Translations under genes and position numbers: made by a program
In this document: positions 37,922 to 45,953 of the stretch, piece by piece
How positions within the stretch are numbered: the stretch's first letter is position 1
How the letters are laid out: every line of letters starts with the position of its first letter
Notes under the pieces: generated by a model
The model's input: only the letters and a program-made list of their open reading frames with translations
What the model was told of the DNA's origin: nothing
Database searches by the model: none
Source: Falsihalocynthiibacter arcticus
GTDB taxonomy: Bacteria > Pseudomonadota > Alphaproteobacteria > Rhodobacterales > Rhodobacteraceae
Direction: 5' to 3'
DNA length: 64,000 bases
Assembly (NCBI RefSeq): GCF_000812665.2
Contig: NZ_CP014327.1
Coordinates: 1,889,501-1,953,500, forward strand

Positions 37922-38176
37922 ATGACGAAGCGACGGAACTTTTCAGACAAATTTAAGGCTGCTGTGGCGCTTGAGGCGCTGCGTGGCGACAAGACAGTCC
38001 AGGAGATTGCAGCCAAGCGCCAGCTTCTCCCGACGCAAGTGAGCACATGGAAACGGCAGGCGATTGAAGGCTTGGCCGGGGTGTTTTCGGATAAAATTAA
38101 GAAGGCTGAGAACAAGGACGGCGAGATCAAAGATCTGCACGCCAAGATCGGCCAGCTTGCGCTTCTCGGGGTGTAA
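37922..38176 (+). pseudogene. IS3 orfA, broken by a 35-nt insert
   Basis: DNA-binding helix-turn-helix protein of the IS3 transposase (MTKRRNFSDKFKAAVALEAL ... VQEIAAK ... TQVSTWKRQAIEG). The reading ends early at 38176 because 35 nt are inserted after KIGQLA. Skipping them gives KIGQLA-VENDFLSQGLKR and a TGA that overlaps the orfB ATG, the standard end. The insert contains the perfect hairpin GGGGTG-TAAA-CACCCC. The fused OrfAB product is probably not made. Confidence 0.8.
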
Positions 38177-38231
38177 ACACCCCTGCCAGCCAACGGGTGG
38201 AGAACGATTTTTTGTCACAAGGGCTGAAGCG

Positions 38232-39086
38232 ATGAGCCCGCCTGAACGTCGCGAGATGATCCGTAAGAAGAACACAAAGCTGAGCCTGACGCGCCAATGC
38301 AAGTTGCTGAAGATCAGCCGTTCGTCGATCTATTACACACCAGTTGGGGTGAATGCTAAGACACTTGCGCTGATGCATGAGATTGATCGGGTGTTCACCA
38401 AATATCCGTTCTTCGGAAGCCGCCAGATTGCCGCTTACCTTCCTCAGTCAGGGTTCTCTGCGGGTCGTCATCGTGTTCGTCGCCTGATGAGCATCATGGG
38501 ATTGCAGGCCATTTATAAGGGGCCTAACACCAGCAAGAAACACCCTCAGCACCGCATTTATCCGTATCTGCTGAGAAAGCTGCCGATCACGCGGCCCAAT
38601 CAGGTTTGGTGCAGCGACATCACCTACATACCTGTCAAAAACGGCTTTTTGTATTTGGTGGCGATTATGGACTGGGCGACCCGCAAGGTTTTGACTTGGC
38701 GGCTTTCCAATACGCTCGATGCCAGCTTCTGTGTGGAGGCGTTGGAGGAGGCAATCGCCCGATATGGCAAGCCGGAGACAATGAATACGGACCAGGGCAG
38801 CCAATACACAGGCGCGGGCTGGATCACGACTTTGACCAACGCTGACATCAAAATCTCAATGGATGGGCGGGGTCGCTACTTGGACAACATCTTTATCGAA
38901 CGGTTGTGGCGGTCGCTGAAACAGGAGGCCGTTTACCTGCATGAAATCACCGACGGCTTCCAAGCAAAACGGATCATTGATAGATGGATCGACTTCTACA
39001 ACACAGAGCGTCCACACACCGCGCTCGACAAACGTACGCCGGACGCGGCATACTTCGACCAAAGTGAAACACGAAAAGCGGCATGA
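38232..39086 (+). CDS. IS3-family transposase OrfB
   Basis: Integrase-core (DDE) transposase, 284 residues from the ATG at 38232. It has the HTH_21 region (FGSRQIAAYLPQSGFSAGRH), the first Asp in WCSDITYIP, the second in MNTDQGSQYT, and the Glu in DNIFIERLWRSLKQE, with the usual RPHTALDKRTP end. All three catalytic acids are present. A longer open frame from 38064 reads through orfA in another frame and is not the start. Confidence 0.9.
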   Translation: MSPPERREMIRKKNTKLSLTRQCKLLKISRSSIYYTPVGVNAKTLALMHEIDRVFTKYPFFGSRQIAAYLPQSGFSAGRHRVRRLMSIMGLQAIYKGPNTSKKHPQHRIYPYLLRKLPITRPNQVWCSDITYIPVKNGFLYLVAIMDWATRKVLTWRLSNTLDASFCVEALEEAIARYGKPETMNTDQGSQYTGAGWITTLTNADIKISMDGRGRYLDNIFIERLWRSLKQEAVYLHEITDGFQAKRIIDRWIDFYNTERPHTALDKRTPDAAYFDQSETRKAA

Positions 39087-39418
39087 AAACACACCAGATG
39101 CATCTTAGCCAAGCCGCAAACCTGTCCTAAAAAGCAGGACCACTTCATCCCAAAGGAATTGTAATGCAGATAGATCTAAGCCCTATGTTGTTAACGGAGG
39201 GCTTCCGCGAGTACGTCTTTTTGTTGATCAAGTTTAGGAAATTGCGAAGATATTTTCTTCCCTGTTTTTGGCCCAATTGCTTGCTTTTTAACTGAAGATA
39301 ATTTGATGTGGCCTTTAACTTAAGTAATCCCATTAAACATGACTAAAATTTAAAGGCCACAAAAGCGACCTCATCAACGATTTGAAACTGCAAGAAATTC
39401 ACGGACTAGAAGGAGTGT

Positions 39419-39883
39419 TTACTCGACGTCTAAGTGCGTGTTTTCGATATCCCAACCACCAATTGTTGGTGCTTTAGTGATGTAGTCTATCCAACCAGAA
39501 CTGAATACGGGTTGGATGTCGATTTCGTGGTAGCCCCATTTTGTTTTCGTCCAACAGTTGACTATTTCAGCACGAAAAATGTGCTCGTCATCAAACGGGT
39601 TCTCAATGATTGTATGGTAATGGTAACGGCCGACGAAAGGTTTTTCTAGAATAGGGATTACCTTTACTCTTCGATTGAATCTCTGGAAGGCGTTTCCGTA
39701 AGCCCTTTTATTTAAACAATTTAAAAAGTGCCTCATGTTTTTATTGGCTCGGATGCCGTCAAGAGCCTCACTACCAAACTGTTGCTTCATAGATAGTGTC
39801 ACAGCCATTTGGTTTTCTATTTTGGCATTGCGCAAGTATTCCCTGAGGCTTTCTTTTTCTTGTTGGTTATTCATTTTGGTCAT
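39419..39883 (-). CDS. HUH-like replication or relaxase protein
   Basis: A 154-residue protein with features of rolling-circle initiators: a HUH-like pattern GRYHYHTIIENP near residue 87 (His-x-His around Tyr) and WIDYITKAP near residue 133, which resembles the catalytic Tyr-x-x-Lys motif. It is similar in style to inovirus Gp2/plasmid Rep proteins, but shorter. GAAGGG precedes the ATG at 39883. If correct, the element can replicate or be nicked at an origin. The family call is from motif reading only. Confidence 0.6.
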   Translation of the reverse strand: MTKMNNQQEKESLREYLRNAKIENQMAVTLSMKQQFGSEALDGIRANKNMRHFLNCLNKRAYGNAFQRFNRRVKVIPILEKPFVGRYHYHTIIENPFDDEHIFRAEIVNCWTKTKWGYHEIDIQPVFSSGWIDYITKAPTIGGWDIENTHLDVE

Positions 39884-40160
39884 TCAAAACCCTTCTATTG
39901 GTTTCAGTGAAATTGACAGGCGATTGAGTTTTGGAAGCACCAAAACTACTAGTAAAATTATTCATATTTACTCCATTAAAAAAATACATTCCCAAAGAAG
40001 AATCCATTCAAGAACTACTTCAATTAAAAATATAAAATTGTGTGATTGTGTTTTCATTTACGAAAACGAGAACGTGCGACAAAATATCAAACACGAAAAG
40101 AGGGATTAATTCATTAAATCCTCTCACGAACTGTACCACAAAATGCGCTAAGTATCAACT

Positions 40161-40442
40161 TTAATTGGCTTCTGCCCTCAGGTGTATTGCAAGCGCGGCG
40201 AGTAATTGGTTTTGATAAGCTAGGTATATGCTTCGTTGTCGTGGGTTTTTTTCCAACTTAATTTTACGGCATAGCTGGTCAATGTGTCTTTGTATTTTTC
40301 GAGTGGCGTCAGTTGACCTAGCTATCTTTTTTCGAGCTTCGGAAAGGGCGATAAACTCTCGAAATTTGATTGTCCGGTTTTTCTTTCTAGAACTTTCCAT
40401 TTGGAACAAATTGTTTACGGGATCATTATATTTATTCGGCAT
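40161..40442 (-). CDS. Small basic protein of the element
   Basis: A 93-residue, strongly basic, mostly helical protein (TIKFREFIALSEARKKIARS, IQRHIDQLCRKIKLEKNPRQ). GGAGAG lies about 10 bp before the ATG at 40442, and the start overlaps the end of the ribbon-helix-helix gene by 11 bp, so both are co-translated. No family recognised; nucleic-acid binding is a guess from charge. Confidence 0.6.
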   Translation of the reverse strand: MPNKYNDPVNNLFQMESSRKKNRTIKFREFIALSEARKKIARSTDATRKIQRHIDQLCRKIKLEKNPRQRSIYLAYQNQLLAALAIHLRAEAN

Positions 40443-40671
40443 GAAGATGATCTCTCCAAGCCTCACCGAGTGGATTAGGAGGAAAACCATAATCCTGTGT
40501 CTTTGAGGGATTTTGACCCTTCACGAATTCAAGGATCATGAAGTTCAATCTTGCCGTCATTGAGATATGTTGGCTCCGACATATCAAATAGAAATCGGAC
40601 TTTAAGTGTTCTGGAATCCTGAAGTTCATCAGGGTATTGATTGCTCTTTGTTCTTCGAATGTTGTTTTCAT
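40432..40671 (-). CDS. Ribbon-helix-helix-like DNA-binding protein
   Basis: A 79-residue protein. Residues about 15-50 read NFRIPEHLKSDFYLICRSQH then ISMTARLNFMILEFV, a short beta strand followed by two helices, as in Arc/CopG-type repressors. TGGAG lies 6 bp before the ATG at 40671. As the first gene of a set with the basic protein and the Rep-like protein, it could be a copy-control regulator. Call based on pattern only. Confidence 0.6.
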   Translation of the reverse strand: MKTTFEEQRAINTLMNFRIPEHLKSDFYLICRSQHISMTARLNFMILEFVKGQNPSKTQDYGFPPNPLGEAWRDHLHAE

Positions 40672-40683
40672 TAATTGCTCCAC

Positions 40684-41644
40684 TTCGTCTGTAGCCTTAG
40701 TTTAGGTGTATCCAGAAACCAGATACTCTGAAGATTAAAGGCCCTGTTTAGAACCTTTACTCTTTAATTTAATTTGAAAAACCCGCTCGGAAGGGAGTGC
40801 TTACTCAGCGATCCAAAGACGTATTTTTGATGCCCCAGATATTGGTTGTAAGGGCATTATTCTGTAGGCAATCAAGCCGCTACTATGGGTCGGGGGAGGC
40901 GTGATTTCGCAAATTCCCAACGTGGTCTACGTTTCTGCACGAGCCATTCTTTATTCAGAAGTTTTAAAGCTTGATAATGGTCTCATAAACGCTGTTTCAA
41001 AAACGGTTACCTCAAATTGCTGTATATATAGGTTATTTATACAAATTGTTTTTTAAACCGAGAGGCGATTTGCCACTTAACTAGAAGGCTTGATATTTGT
41101 GGATTTGAAGGGGAAGAGTTGCCCATTGCGAAAAACACATGATAAGTCACTAAGTTCAAGGATGGGTGGTCCTACATTTAAACCGTCTGGCCAAGTGATT
41201 TGCTTTTGCCACTTAGGGGCCTAAAGGTCGCAAAGTTCTTTGACTTGATAGTTCGCTAGAGAAATTTTCGTGCGGCCCAGACAATGACTGATAATCTGGG
41301 TAATATTCCTTGCACCATACGAGCATCCATTGCCGACAAATCCTGCCGATTGACTGCTTCCACGGAGAACGGGCGTTCAGCGGATTGGGTTTAAGTTCCA
41401 CTGTGCTCGACTTTGCTGCCGTTCGCGTCGATCAGTCGAATTGGCGCTTCCGGCCCTTAGCTGCCGTTCGTGCTGAACGCGTCTAATGACCGCTCCCAGC
41501 CCAAAGCGGACATGCTGATAAATAAACGCAGTAAGTATGCTAGTAGGGGTTATGTTCCAATCTGTAGGAGCGCTGAGCTATAGGACCAGCTTGATGGAAG
41601 TTGCGACGAAGCGGATGAAATGTCACTTTGGGGAAGCGGTTTAC
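40684..41644. other. 961-bp gap with short repeats
   Basis: No supported gene. The right part holds two copies of GCTGCCGTTCG (41415-41425 and 41460-41470) and a stretch TGACCGCTCCCAGCCCAAAG near 41490. A third, inverted copy lies on the far side of the HEPN gene. The left part is AT-rich and may hold the promoter of the ribbon-helix-helix gene. Short ORFs in it lack ribosome sites. Confidence 0.45.
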
Positions 41645-42613
41645 TTAGTTTTGGCCCGAACTTGTTGTTGCTGCTACTGCGTCTCCAATAGCAATAATGG
41701 CTACTCGGACAGCGATGAGATACTGCTTCACGTCGTCGCAGTTTAACGTCAGCCGCTCACCTAAAGGAACTGTGTCGTTTGTTTGTTCCAAATAGGTGGA
41801 GTCAACTACACCACGATTGTGAACAAAAAGGTGTCGCCTCTGATTTAAAATCCTTAGATCTTCGCCTAATGCAGTCTGGACCGTAGACGATTCAAAAAGA
41901 GCTTTCATCGCGCCCTTGATGGTGCCGAGACTATCGAGACGTCGCCCCCGAAAGAGAACTGTGCCCATCGATTTTGATAGATCGTAACTGTGGTCGCCAA
42001 TTGTTTGAATATTGACCACCTGCTTTCCGAAGACCTCTTTCAATTCTGGAGAAGCAAGGATGGTCGACGCGCGGCTTGGATCATCATTAAGCCATTCAAT
42101 GATGAATGATCGAGCGAAGCTTTCGAAGATCGACCAAGTGGAAATCAACGTCTGAACAAGTAACTCTTCGGCAGCAATCCTTACATCCGGCGACATCAAG
42201 CGCCTGTCCAGCTCATAAAGCAGTTCATCGCGCACGGAGTCTTTTCCCTCGTCGCCGCTGAGGAACTCTTTCAACTTATGATCTGCAGATTTGTAGGCGA
42301 GCCTCTTTGCGTCCTCAGAAAGGCCACTGCCTGGCTTTTCAGGAATGAGCGCTAAAATACGTTCAGAATTGTGAAAGCTGTCAAATCGACGTTGCATCGT
42401 CGAGTCTTGAATGAGTTGGAACGGAAGCCCTGCCGCGCTGACTACGCTATGTAGACCCTCAATCGCAGACGCAATACATCTTGCGCTCGGGCACTCTCCC
42501 TCCGAATATGGCTTAAGCGGCTCCAGAAACGTTTCGGACGAGAATATCATAAAAGACTGTCCAACTTTGATCGCTAAGTCGCGGGGAGTGGGCGATTGTT
42601 GCTTGGTGGTCAT
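41645..42613 (-). CDS. HEPN-motif protein, candidate defence or toxin cargo
   Basis: A 322-residue soluble protein. The N-terminal third has no recognised domain. The C-terminal half is helical and includes LISTWSIFESFARSFIIEWL and, at residues about 260-265, RHLFVH, the R-x4-H motif of HEPN ribonucleases; the preceding helix pattern also fits the HEPN fold. Many HEPN proteins are RNases of toxin or antiphage systems. AAGGAC precedes the ATG at 42613. No partner antitoxin is adjacent. Last gene before the right end of the element. Confidence 0.6.
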   Translation of the reverse strand: MTTKQQSPTPRDLAIKVGQSFMIFSSETFLEPLKPYSEGECPSARCIASAIEGLHSVVSAAGLPFQLIQDSTMQRRFDSFHNSERILALIPEKPGSGLSEDAKRLAYKSADHKLKEFLSGDEGKDSVRDELLYELDRRLMSPDVRIAAEELLVQTLISTWSIFESFARSFIIEWLNDDPSRASTILASPELKEVFGKQVVNIQTIGDHSYDLSKSMGTVLFRGRRLDSLGTIKGAMKALFESSTVQTALGEDLRILNQRRHLFVHNRGVVDSTYLEQTNDTVPLGERLTLNCDDVKQYLIAVRVAIIAIGDAVAATTSSGQN

Positions 42614-43086
42614 ACTAAAATGTCCTTTGTCGTTGTTCAGCTTCGAGGTGGCACTTAGCGGTATCTCAAAAATTGCAGGATATCGTCTAGATGTGCCAGA
42701 AATCATTCGTTGCTGAACGGTAAATTGTACCGCGAGACAATGCTCAGGTTGAACATTGCTTTTACTTTTCTTTGCCGCCTCAGGAACAAACTGAGGCATA
42801 TCGCAGCGACGTCACAAAATAAATGACAGAAATGCGCAAGTTGCACTGCGACGACAAGAGGCTTGGCCAATGGCATTGTTAGGGCTGTTCGTGTGACTTT
42901 GCAAAGTTCACTATCTGCGCATAACGGACATCGGTGCGAGGTGCAGCGAACGGCAGCTCTCCGCCCATAGTGTCGGATGCTGCACTTGAAAATGAAGTCC
43001 GCTTGCCGCTGGTGTTGCTCTTGCATCAAGTCGAATAGACGATCAGTGTTCAAAACGGTGAAGTTTAATAGTTTACAATATTAACG
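42614..43086. other. Gap between the HEPN gene and the right end
   Basis: About 470 bp without a supported gene. It holds the probable HEPN promoter, the inverted AGCTGCCGTTCG copy and the terminal AAGTTTAATA. A 116-codon minus-strand frame (42703-43053) is Cys/His-rich by chance and has no ribosome site. Confidence 0.4.
42946..42957. repeat. Inverted copy of AGCTGCCGTTCG
   Basis: CGAACGGCAGCT here is the exact reverse complement of AGCTGCCGTTCG at 41459-41470, so a 12-bp inverted repeat brackets the HEPN gene with its flanks. An 11-bp direct form also occurs at 41415-41425. May mark a cassette border. Confidence 0.45.
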
Positions 43087-43720
43087 TGTGGTGACGCCCT
43101 GCCGCTGCGATTTCCAGCGCGCGTTTGGCGCGTTCTTGGCCTTTGACATCCCGCATGTCTTTTAGAGCGGGGGAATGTGTGGATTGTCCGGGCTCTGCGG
43201 CCGTTAGGAGTGTTTTTCCCGTGAAATGCTGAACCAAAGCCGTAAGGTTTGTCGCGCCAAGGGCGCGGGTTGTACTGACCCATGCCGCCTCGGAGGCACA
43301 TGAAATTGGACACAAAAGGTCTTTGTCTTCGGCCGCTGCTGTTAGGGCCGCAGGCAGGGAGCCATTCACATAGGCAAGGGTGCCATCCAGTGAAAGTTCT
43401 CCAATAGAAACATAGTCTTGTGCTGTGTCTTGAGGGATAATATCCAGCGCGGCGAGGAGGGCGATTGCAATCGGGAGATCGTAATGCGGCCCTGATTTTG
43501 GCAGGTCAGCAGGTGTGAGATTAATGGTGATCCGCTTGGACGGAAGGGCCACAGACATCGCCGTAAGCGCCGCGCGAATCCGCTCTCCGGCTTCGGACAC
43601 GGACTTTCCAGGAAGGCCGACAATTGAGAAAGCGGGCAGGCCGGGTGCAAGGGAGCATTGGACTTCGACCAGTCGCGCGTCGATACCTTCAAATGCAACT
43701 GTGTAAGTGCGCGCGACCAT
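43087..43720 (-). pseudogene. comM: comM, N-terminal part (split by element)
   Basis: N-terminal domain of ComM: MVARTYTVAFEGIDARLVEV, then FSIVGLPGKSVSEAGERIRA and NLTPADLPKSGPHYDLPIA, all standard. The chromosomal text ends at AAAGRHH and the next codons (to a stop at 43073) come from the element. The start at 43720 has AAGGTGG upstream. Without its AAA+ part this fragment cannot act. Loss of ComM is expected to lower chromosomal transformation. Confidence 0.92.
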
Positions 43721-43739
43721 TTTATCCACCTTAACAAGT

Positions 43740-43788
43740 GTTAACTCTCCTTTAGGACTACGATGATCATAGTTTACGAAGAGTTAAC
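43740..43788. promoter_or_regulatory. Inverted repeat upstream of comM
   Basis: GTTAACTCT (43740-43748) and AGAGTTAAC (43780-43788) are 9-bp perfect inverted arms 31 bp apart, just before the comM start on the minus strand. May be an operator pair or a hairpin after the GST gene. Confidence 0.35.
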
Positions 43789-43808
43789 GCATGTTCGGAT
43801 GCGACCTT

Positions 43809-44681
43809 TTAGTCCGCCAAAAGTGCCATAAATGCTGGCCATGCTGCGGGGTCTATAACCGTTTTACCGCGGCAAAACGCATTGCAGAACCCAAAGATAC
43901 GACCCTCAATTTTTGCAAAATGGGTTACAGGTTTTCCAGAATAGGGGCACATGGCGTTTTCTGAGGGGCCGTGCTCAATGGTTTCGGCGGCCTGCGATGA
44001 GGCATGTGGCCAATCCTGTAATGCAAAATCGCGTTTATAGAAGGGTTGATCGGGGCCATCGACCATGCCCATTGCCCGCCAGCGGCGAAAGGCAGGGTCA
44101 CTCAAATGTGCATCGACATAGGCCTGTGCATAGGGTGAAACTTTGAGTCCATAGCCCACAATGCGCGCGGCAATTGGCGCATAGAACACGTCGGCGGCGC
44201 TATATTCTCCACAGAGCCATGGTGTTTCGCTTAAGGTTTCCTCGCGGGCGCGATCCCAGATGACTTCAAGTCGGCGAAGGTCTTTTTCGACGGCCTCGGA
44301 GGGTACAAAATCACTATAGGAAACACGCATGTTCATCGGGCAAGCGTCGCGAAGCGCGCCAAATCCGGCGTGCATTTCCGCGGCTAAACTGCGCGCGATG
44401 GCGCGATGCGTTGGGTTGCTCGGCCATATCTTGGCTTCTGGGTGGCGGCTAGCGAGTTCTTCGGCAATGGTGAGGGACTCGGAAATAACCACGCCATCGG
44501 GCGTTTTTACCGTTGGTACCAGCCGCGCGGGCGCGAATTCTTTTAGCATCTTTGGGAAGGCGTCTGAATAGAGACGCGCGAACCGAGTTTGCACAGGAAT
44601 GTTAAATTTTTCAAAGAGCAGCCATCCCCTGAGGGACCAACTGGAGTAGGCGCGATCGCCCAATGCAAGTAAATATGTCAT
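43809..44681 (-). CDS. Glutathione S-transferase with C-terminal Cys-rich domain
   Basis: A 290-residue protein. Residues 1-80 are a thioredoxin-fold GST N-terminal domain (YLLALGDRAYSSWSLRGWLL, VPTVKTPDGVVISESLTIAE), and 90-205 the helical C-terminal domain. The last 45 residues are an extra domain with CPYSGKPV and FCNAFCRGK, resembling YHS/TRASH metal-binding units. The start at 44681 was chosen because family similarity begins there. Substrate unknown. Confidence 0.8.
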   Translation of the reverse strand: MTYLLALGDRAYSSWSLRGWLLFEKFNIPVQTRFARLYSDAFPKMLKEFAPARLVPTVKTPDGVVISESLTIAEELASRHPEAKIWPSNPTHRAIARSLAAEMHAGFGALRDACPMNMRVSYSDFVPSEAVEKDLRRLEVIWDRAREETLSETPWLCGEYSAADVFYAPIAARIVGYGLKVSPYAQAYVDAHLSDPAFRRWRAMGMVDGPDQPFYKRDFALQDWPHASSQAAETIEHGPSENAMCPYSGKPVTHFAKIEGRIFGFCNAFCRGKTVIDPAAWPAFMALLAD

Positions 44682-44739
44682 GCCAAAACTGTAGCTAGAA
44701 TTCCGCGGTTCACGAAGCGAATTAATGGAATAATTGGTA

Positions 44740-45312
44740 TCACATAATTTGATTGATGCTGGTCGCCCGCCAGCCTTCGTCAAACGAAAGGCAACTCAGG
44801 GAAAGGTTGTCTATTTTCTGCGCAAAAACTTCGGTCGTGCTGACGCCGAGAGCGCGTTGGACCTGACAGAGGATGGCTCCAAAATGGGCGACGATGATGA
44901 TGTCGGGTTCTGGACGCGCCAGAAGCCGGTCTGCGGCAGCATCGACACGTTGGCGTAAATCATTCCAGCTTTCTCCCGCAGGGGCGGCGTTTTCACCGGG
45001 CTGGTCCCAAAAGAGTTTGAGCGCGTCAGGATCTCGCGCGTTGGCGTGATCAAACGTGAGGTTTTCCCAGTCTCCGAAATGAATTTCGCGCAGGTCTGGA
45101 TCGGGCTCAAGGAGCGGCCGCGTCTGTGAAAGCATCTTGGCTGTGCCAATTGCGCGCTGCAACGTGGATGAAATAATTGGTGCTTGTGTGGGAAGAGTCA
45201 TGGAAAGGCGCGCGAAGGCTGCTTGGTCAGACAGGTCCGCTGGAATGTCGCTCCAGCCAACCATCGATTTTGCATGCGTCGGCGCGTGACGCACCCACCA
45301 TAGGCGCTTCAC
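44740..45312 (-). CDS. cobC: Histidine phosphatase, probable alpha-ribazole phosphatase
   Basis: A 190-residue phosphoglycerate-mutase-fold enzyme with the catalytic RHAPTH at residues 8-13 and the second His in IIVAHFGAIL near residue 143. It overlaps cobU by four bases, which supports a role in the nucleotide loop of cobalamin (removing the 5' phosphate of alpha-ribazole). The family contains many other phosphatases, so the exact role is inference from the neighbour. Confidence 0.78.
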   Translation of the reverse strand: MKRLWWVRHAPTHAKSMVGWSDIPADLSDQAAFARLSMTLPTQAPIISSTLQRAIGTAKMLSQTRPLLEPDPDLREIHFGDWENLTFDHANARDPDALKLFWDQPGENAAPAGESWNDLRQRVDAAADRLLARPEPDIIIVAHFGAILCQVQRALGVSTTEVFAQKIDNLSLSCLSFDEGWRATSINQIM

Positions 45313-45839
45313 GTGACCTCCGGCTTGGTGCCTTTAAGTGTGAGTGGCAGGCCCGCGACGACCAAAGCCGCGTAATCTGACTGCGCTGCTAGCTGTTGAT
45401 TTAAACGCCCTTGGGCCTCGCGAAATCTCCTCGAAAGTGCCTCAGCGGGCACGATTCCCGCACCGACCTCGTTGCTGACAATAACAACCGGAACGGCGCA
45501 GGATTTGAGCGCAAAAAGGAGGTTCTCCAGCGCTTCCTCGACGTTTCTGTCCGCTAGAAGCAGGTTAGAAAGCCAAAGAGTCGCGCAGTCGAAAAGGATT
45601 GCCGACTCTGGCTGCGCCTCCAAAAAAACGGGCGCAATATCCATCGGCCGCTCTATGGTGTCCCAGCCCTCGCCTCGCATGATTTGATGGCGCGATATCT
45701 TGTTTTCCATTTCGGAATCAAAGGATTGCGCCGTCGCGAGATAGGTTCGTGTTCCCGCGTGCACAGCGAAAAGACTCTCGGCATAGGCCGACTTCCCTGA
45801 GGCAGCCCCTCCCAAAATAAAGCTCAATTTAGGCAGCAT
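45309..45839 (-). CDS. cobU: Adenosylcobinamide kinase/guanylyltransferase
   Basis: Bifunctional enzyme of cobalamin nucleotide-loop assembly, also named CobP. The 176 residues start LSFILGGAASGKSAYAESL (P-loop at 8-15), with YLATAQSFDSEMENKISRHQ, and VVIVSNEVGAGIVPAEALSR near residue 120, all family marks. It forms a two-gene unit with cobC. The B12-dependent Ecm elsewhere in the window needs this cofactor. Confidence 0.94.
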   Translation of the reverse strand: MLPKLSFILGGAASGKSAYAESLFAVHAGTRTYLATAQSFDSEMENKISRHQIMRGEGWDTIERPMDIAPVFLEAQPESAILFDCATLWLSNLLLADRNVEEALENLLFALKSCAVPVVIVSNEVGAGIVPAEALSRRFREAQGRLNQQLAAQSDYAALVVAGLPLTLKGTKPEVT

Positions 45840-45953
45840 AACAATTTCCCCTATTCCTAGAATGGGTCTAGCAAACTATTTGGCGTAGGTTAAGGGTGGC
45901 AATTGGAGCGTTTGCGCACTAGCAATAAGGTAGGTTGAGTAAAAGGGCCGATC

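Larger units (their letters stand above)
37856..39147. mobile_element. IS3-family insertion sequence, 1,292 bp
   Basis: Terminal inverted repeats begin TGAAGTGGTCC at both ends (37856 onward and, reversed, up to 39147) and continue with partial matching for about 26 bp (GCAAATTCGGACAG against GCTTTTTAGGACAG). Inside are orfA and orfB of an IS3-family transposase. The flanking triplets, TTC before and TCC after, do not form an exact target duplication. The base composition is closer to the host chromosome than to the surrounding element. Confidence 0.88.
34371..43090. mobile_element. 8.72-kb integrated element in comM
   Basis: The direct repeat TGTG lies at 34367-34370 and 43087-43090, exactly where comM is cut. 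Inside each end is an inverted TATTAAACTT (34374-34383) and AAGTTTAATA (43061-43070). The interior is visibly more AT-rich than the flanks. Contents: large serine recombinase at the left end, tyrosine recombinase, tail-anchored protein, IS3 copy, HUH-Rep-like, basic and ribbon-helix-helix proteins, and a HEPN-motif protein. No conjugation or capsid genes are visible, so it is a small mobilisable or plasmid-derived island. Confidence 0.88.

Noticed and set aside
38064-38231. Longer N-terminus for IS3 OrfB
   Set aside because: It is an out-of-frame reading of orfA; the ATG at 38232 with the ATGA-type junction is standard.
41213-41401. 62-codon minus-strand ORF in the element
   Set aside because: No ribosome site or family; lies among short repeats.
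42703-43053. 116-codon Cys/His-rich minus-strand ORF
   Set aside because: Overlaps the HEPN promoter and repeat region, no ribosome site, irregular composition.
34371-43090. CRISPR array or tRNA attachment site in the element
   Set aside because: No regular repeat-spacer pattern and no tRNA-like sequence; the target is comM.
45840-45953. Cobalamin riboswitch before cobU
   Set aside because: Only about 110 bp is available and no B12-box-like text is visible.
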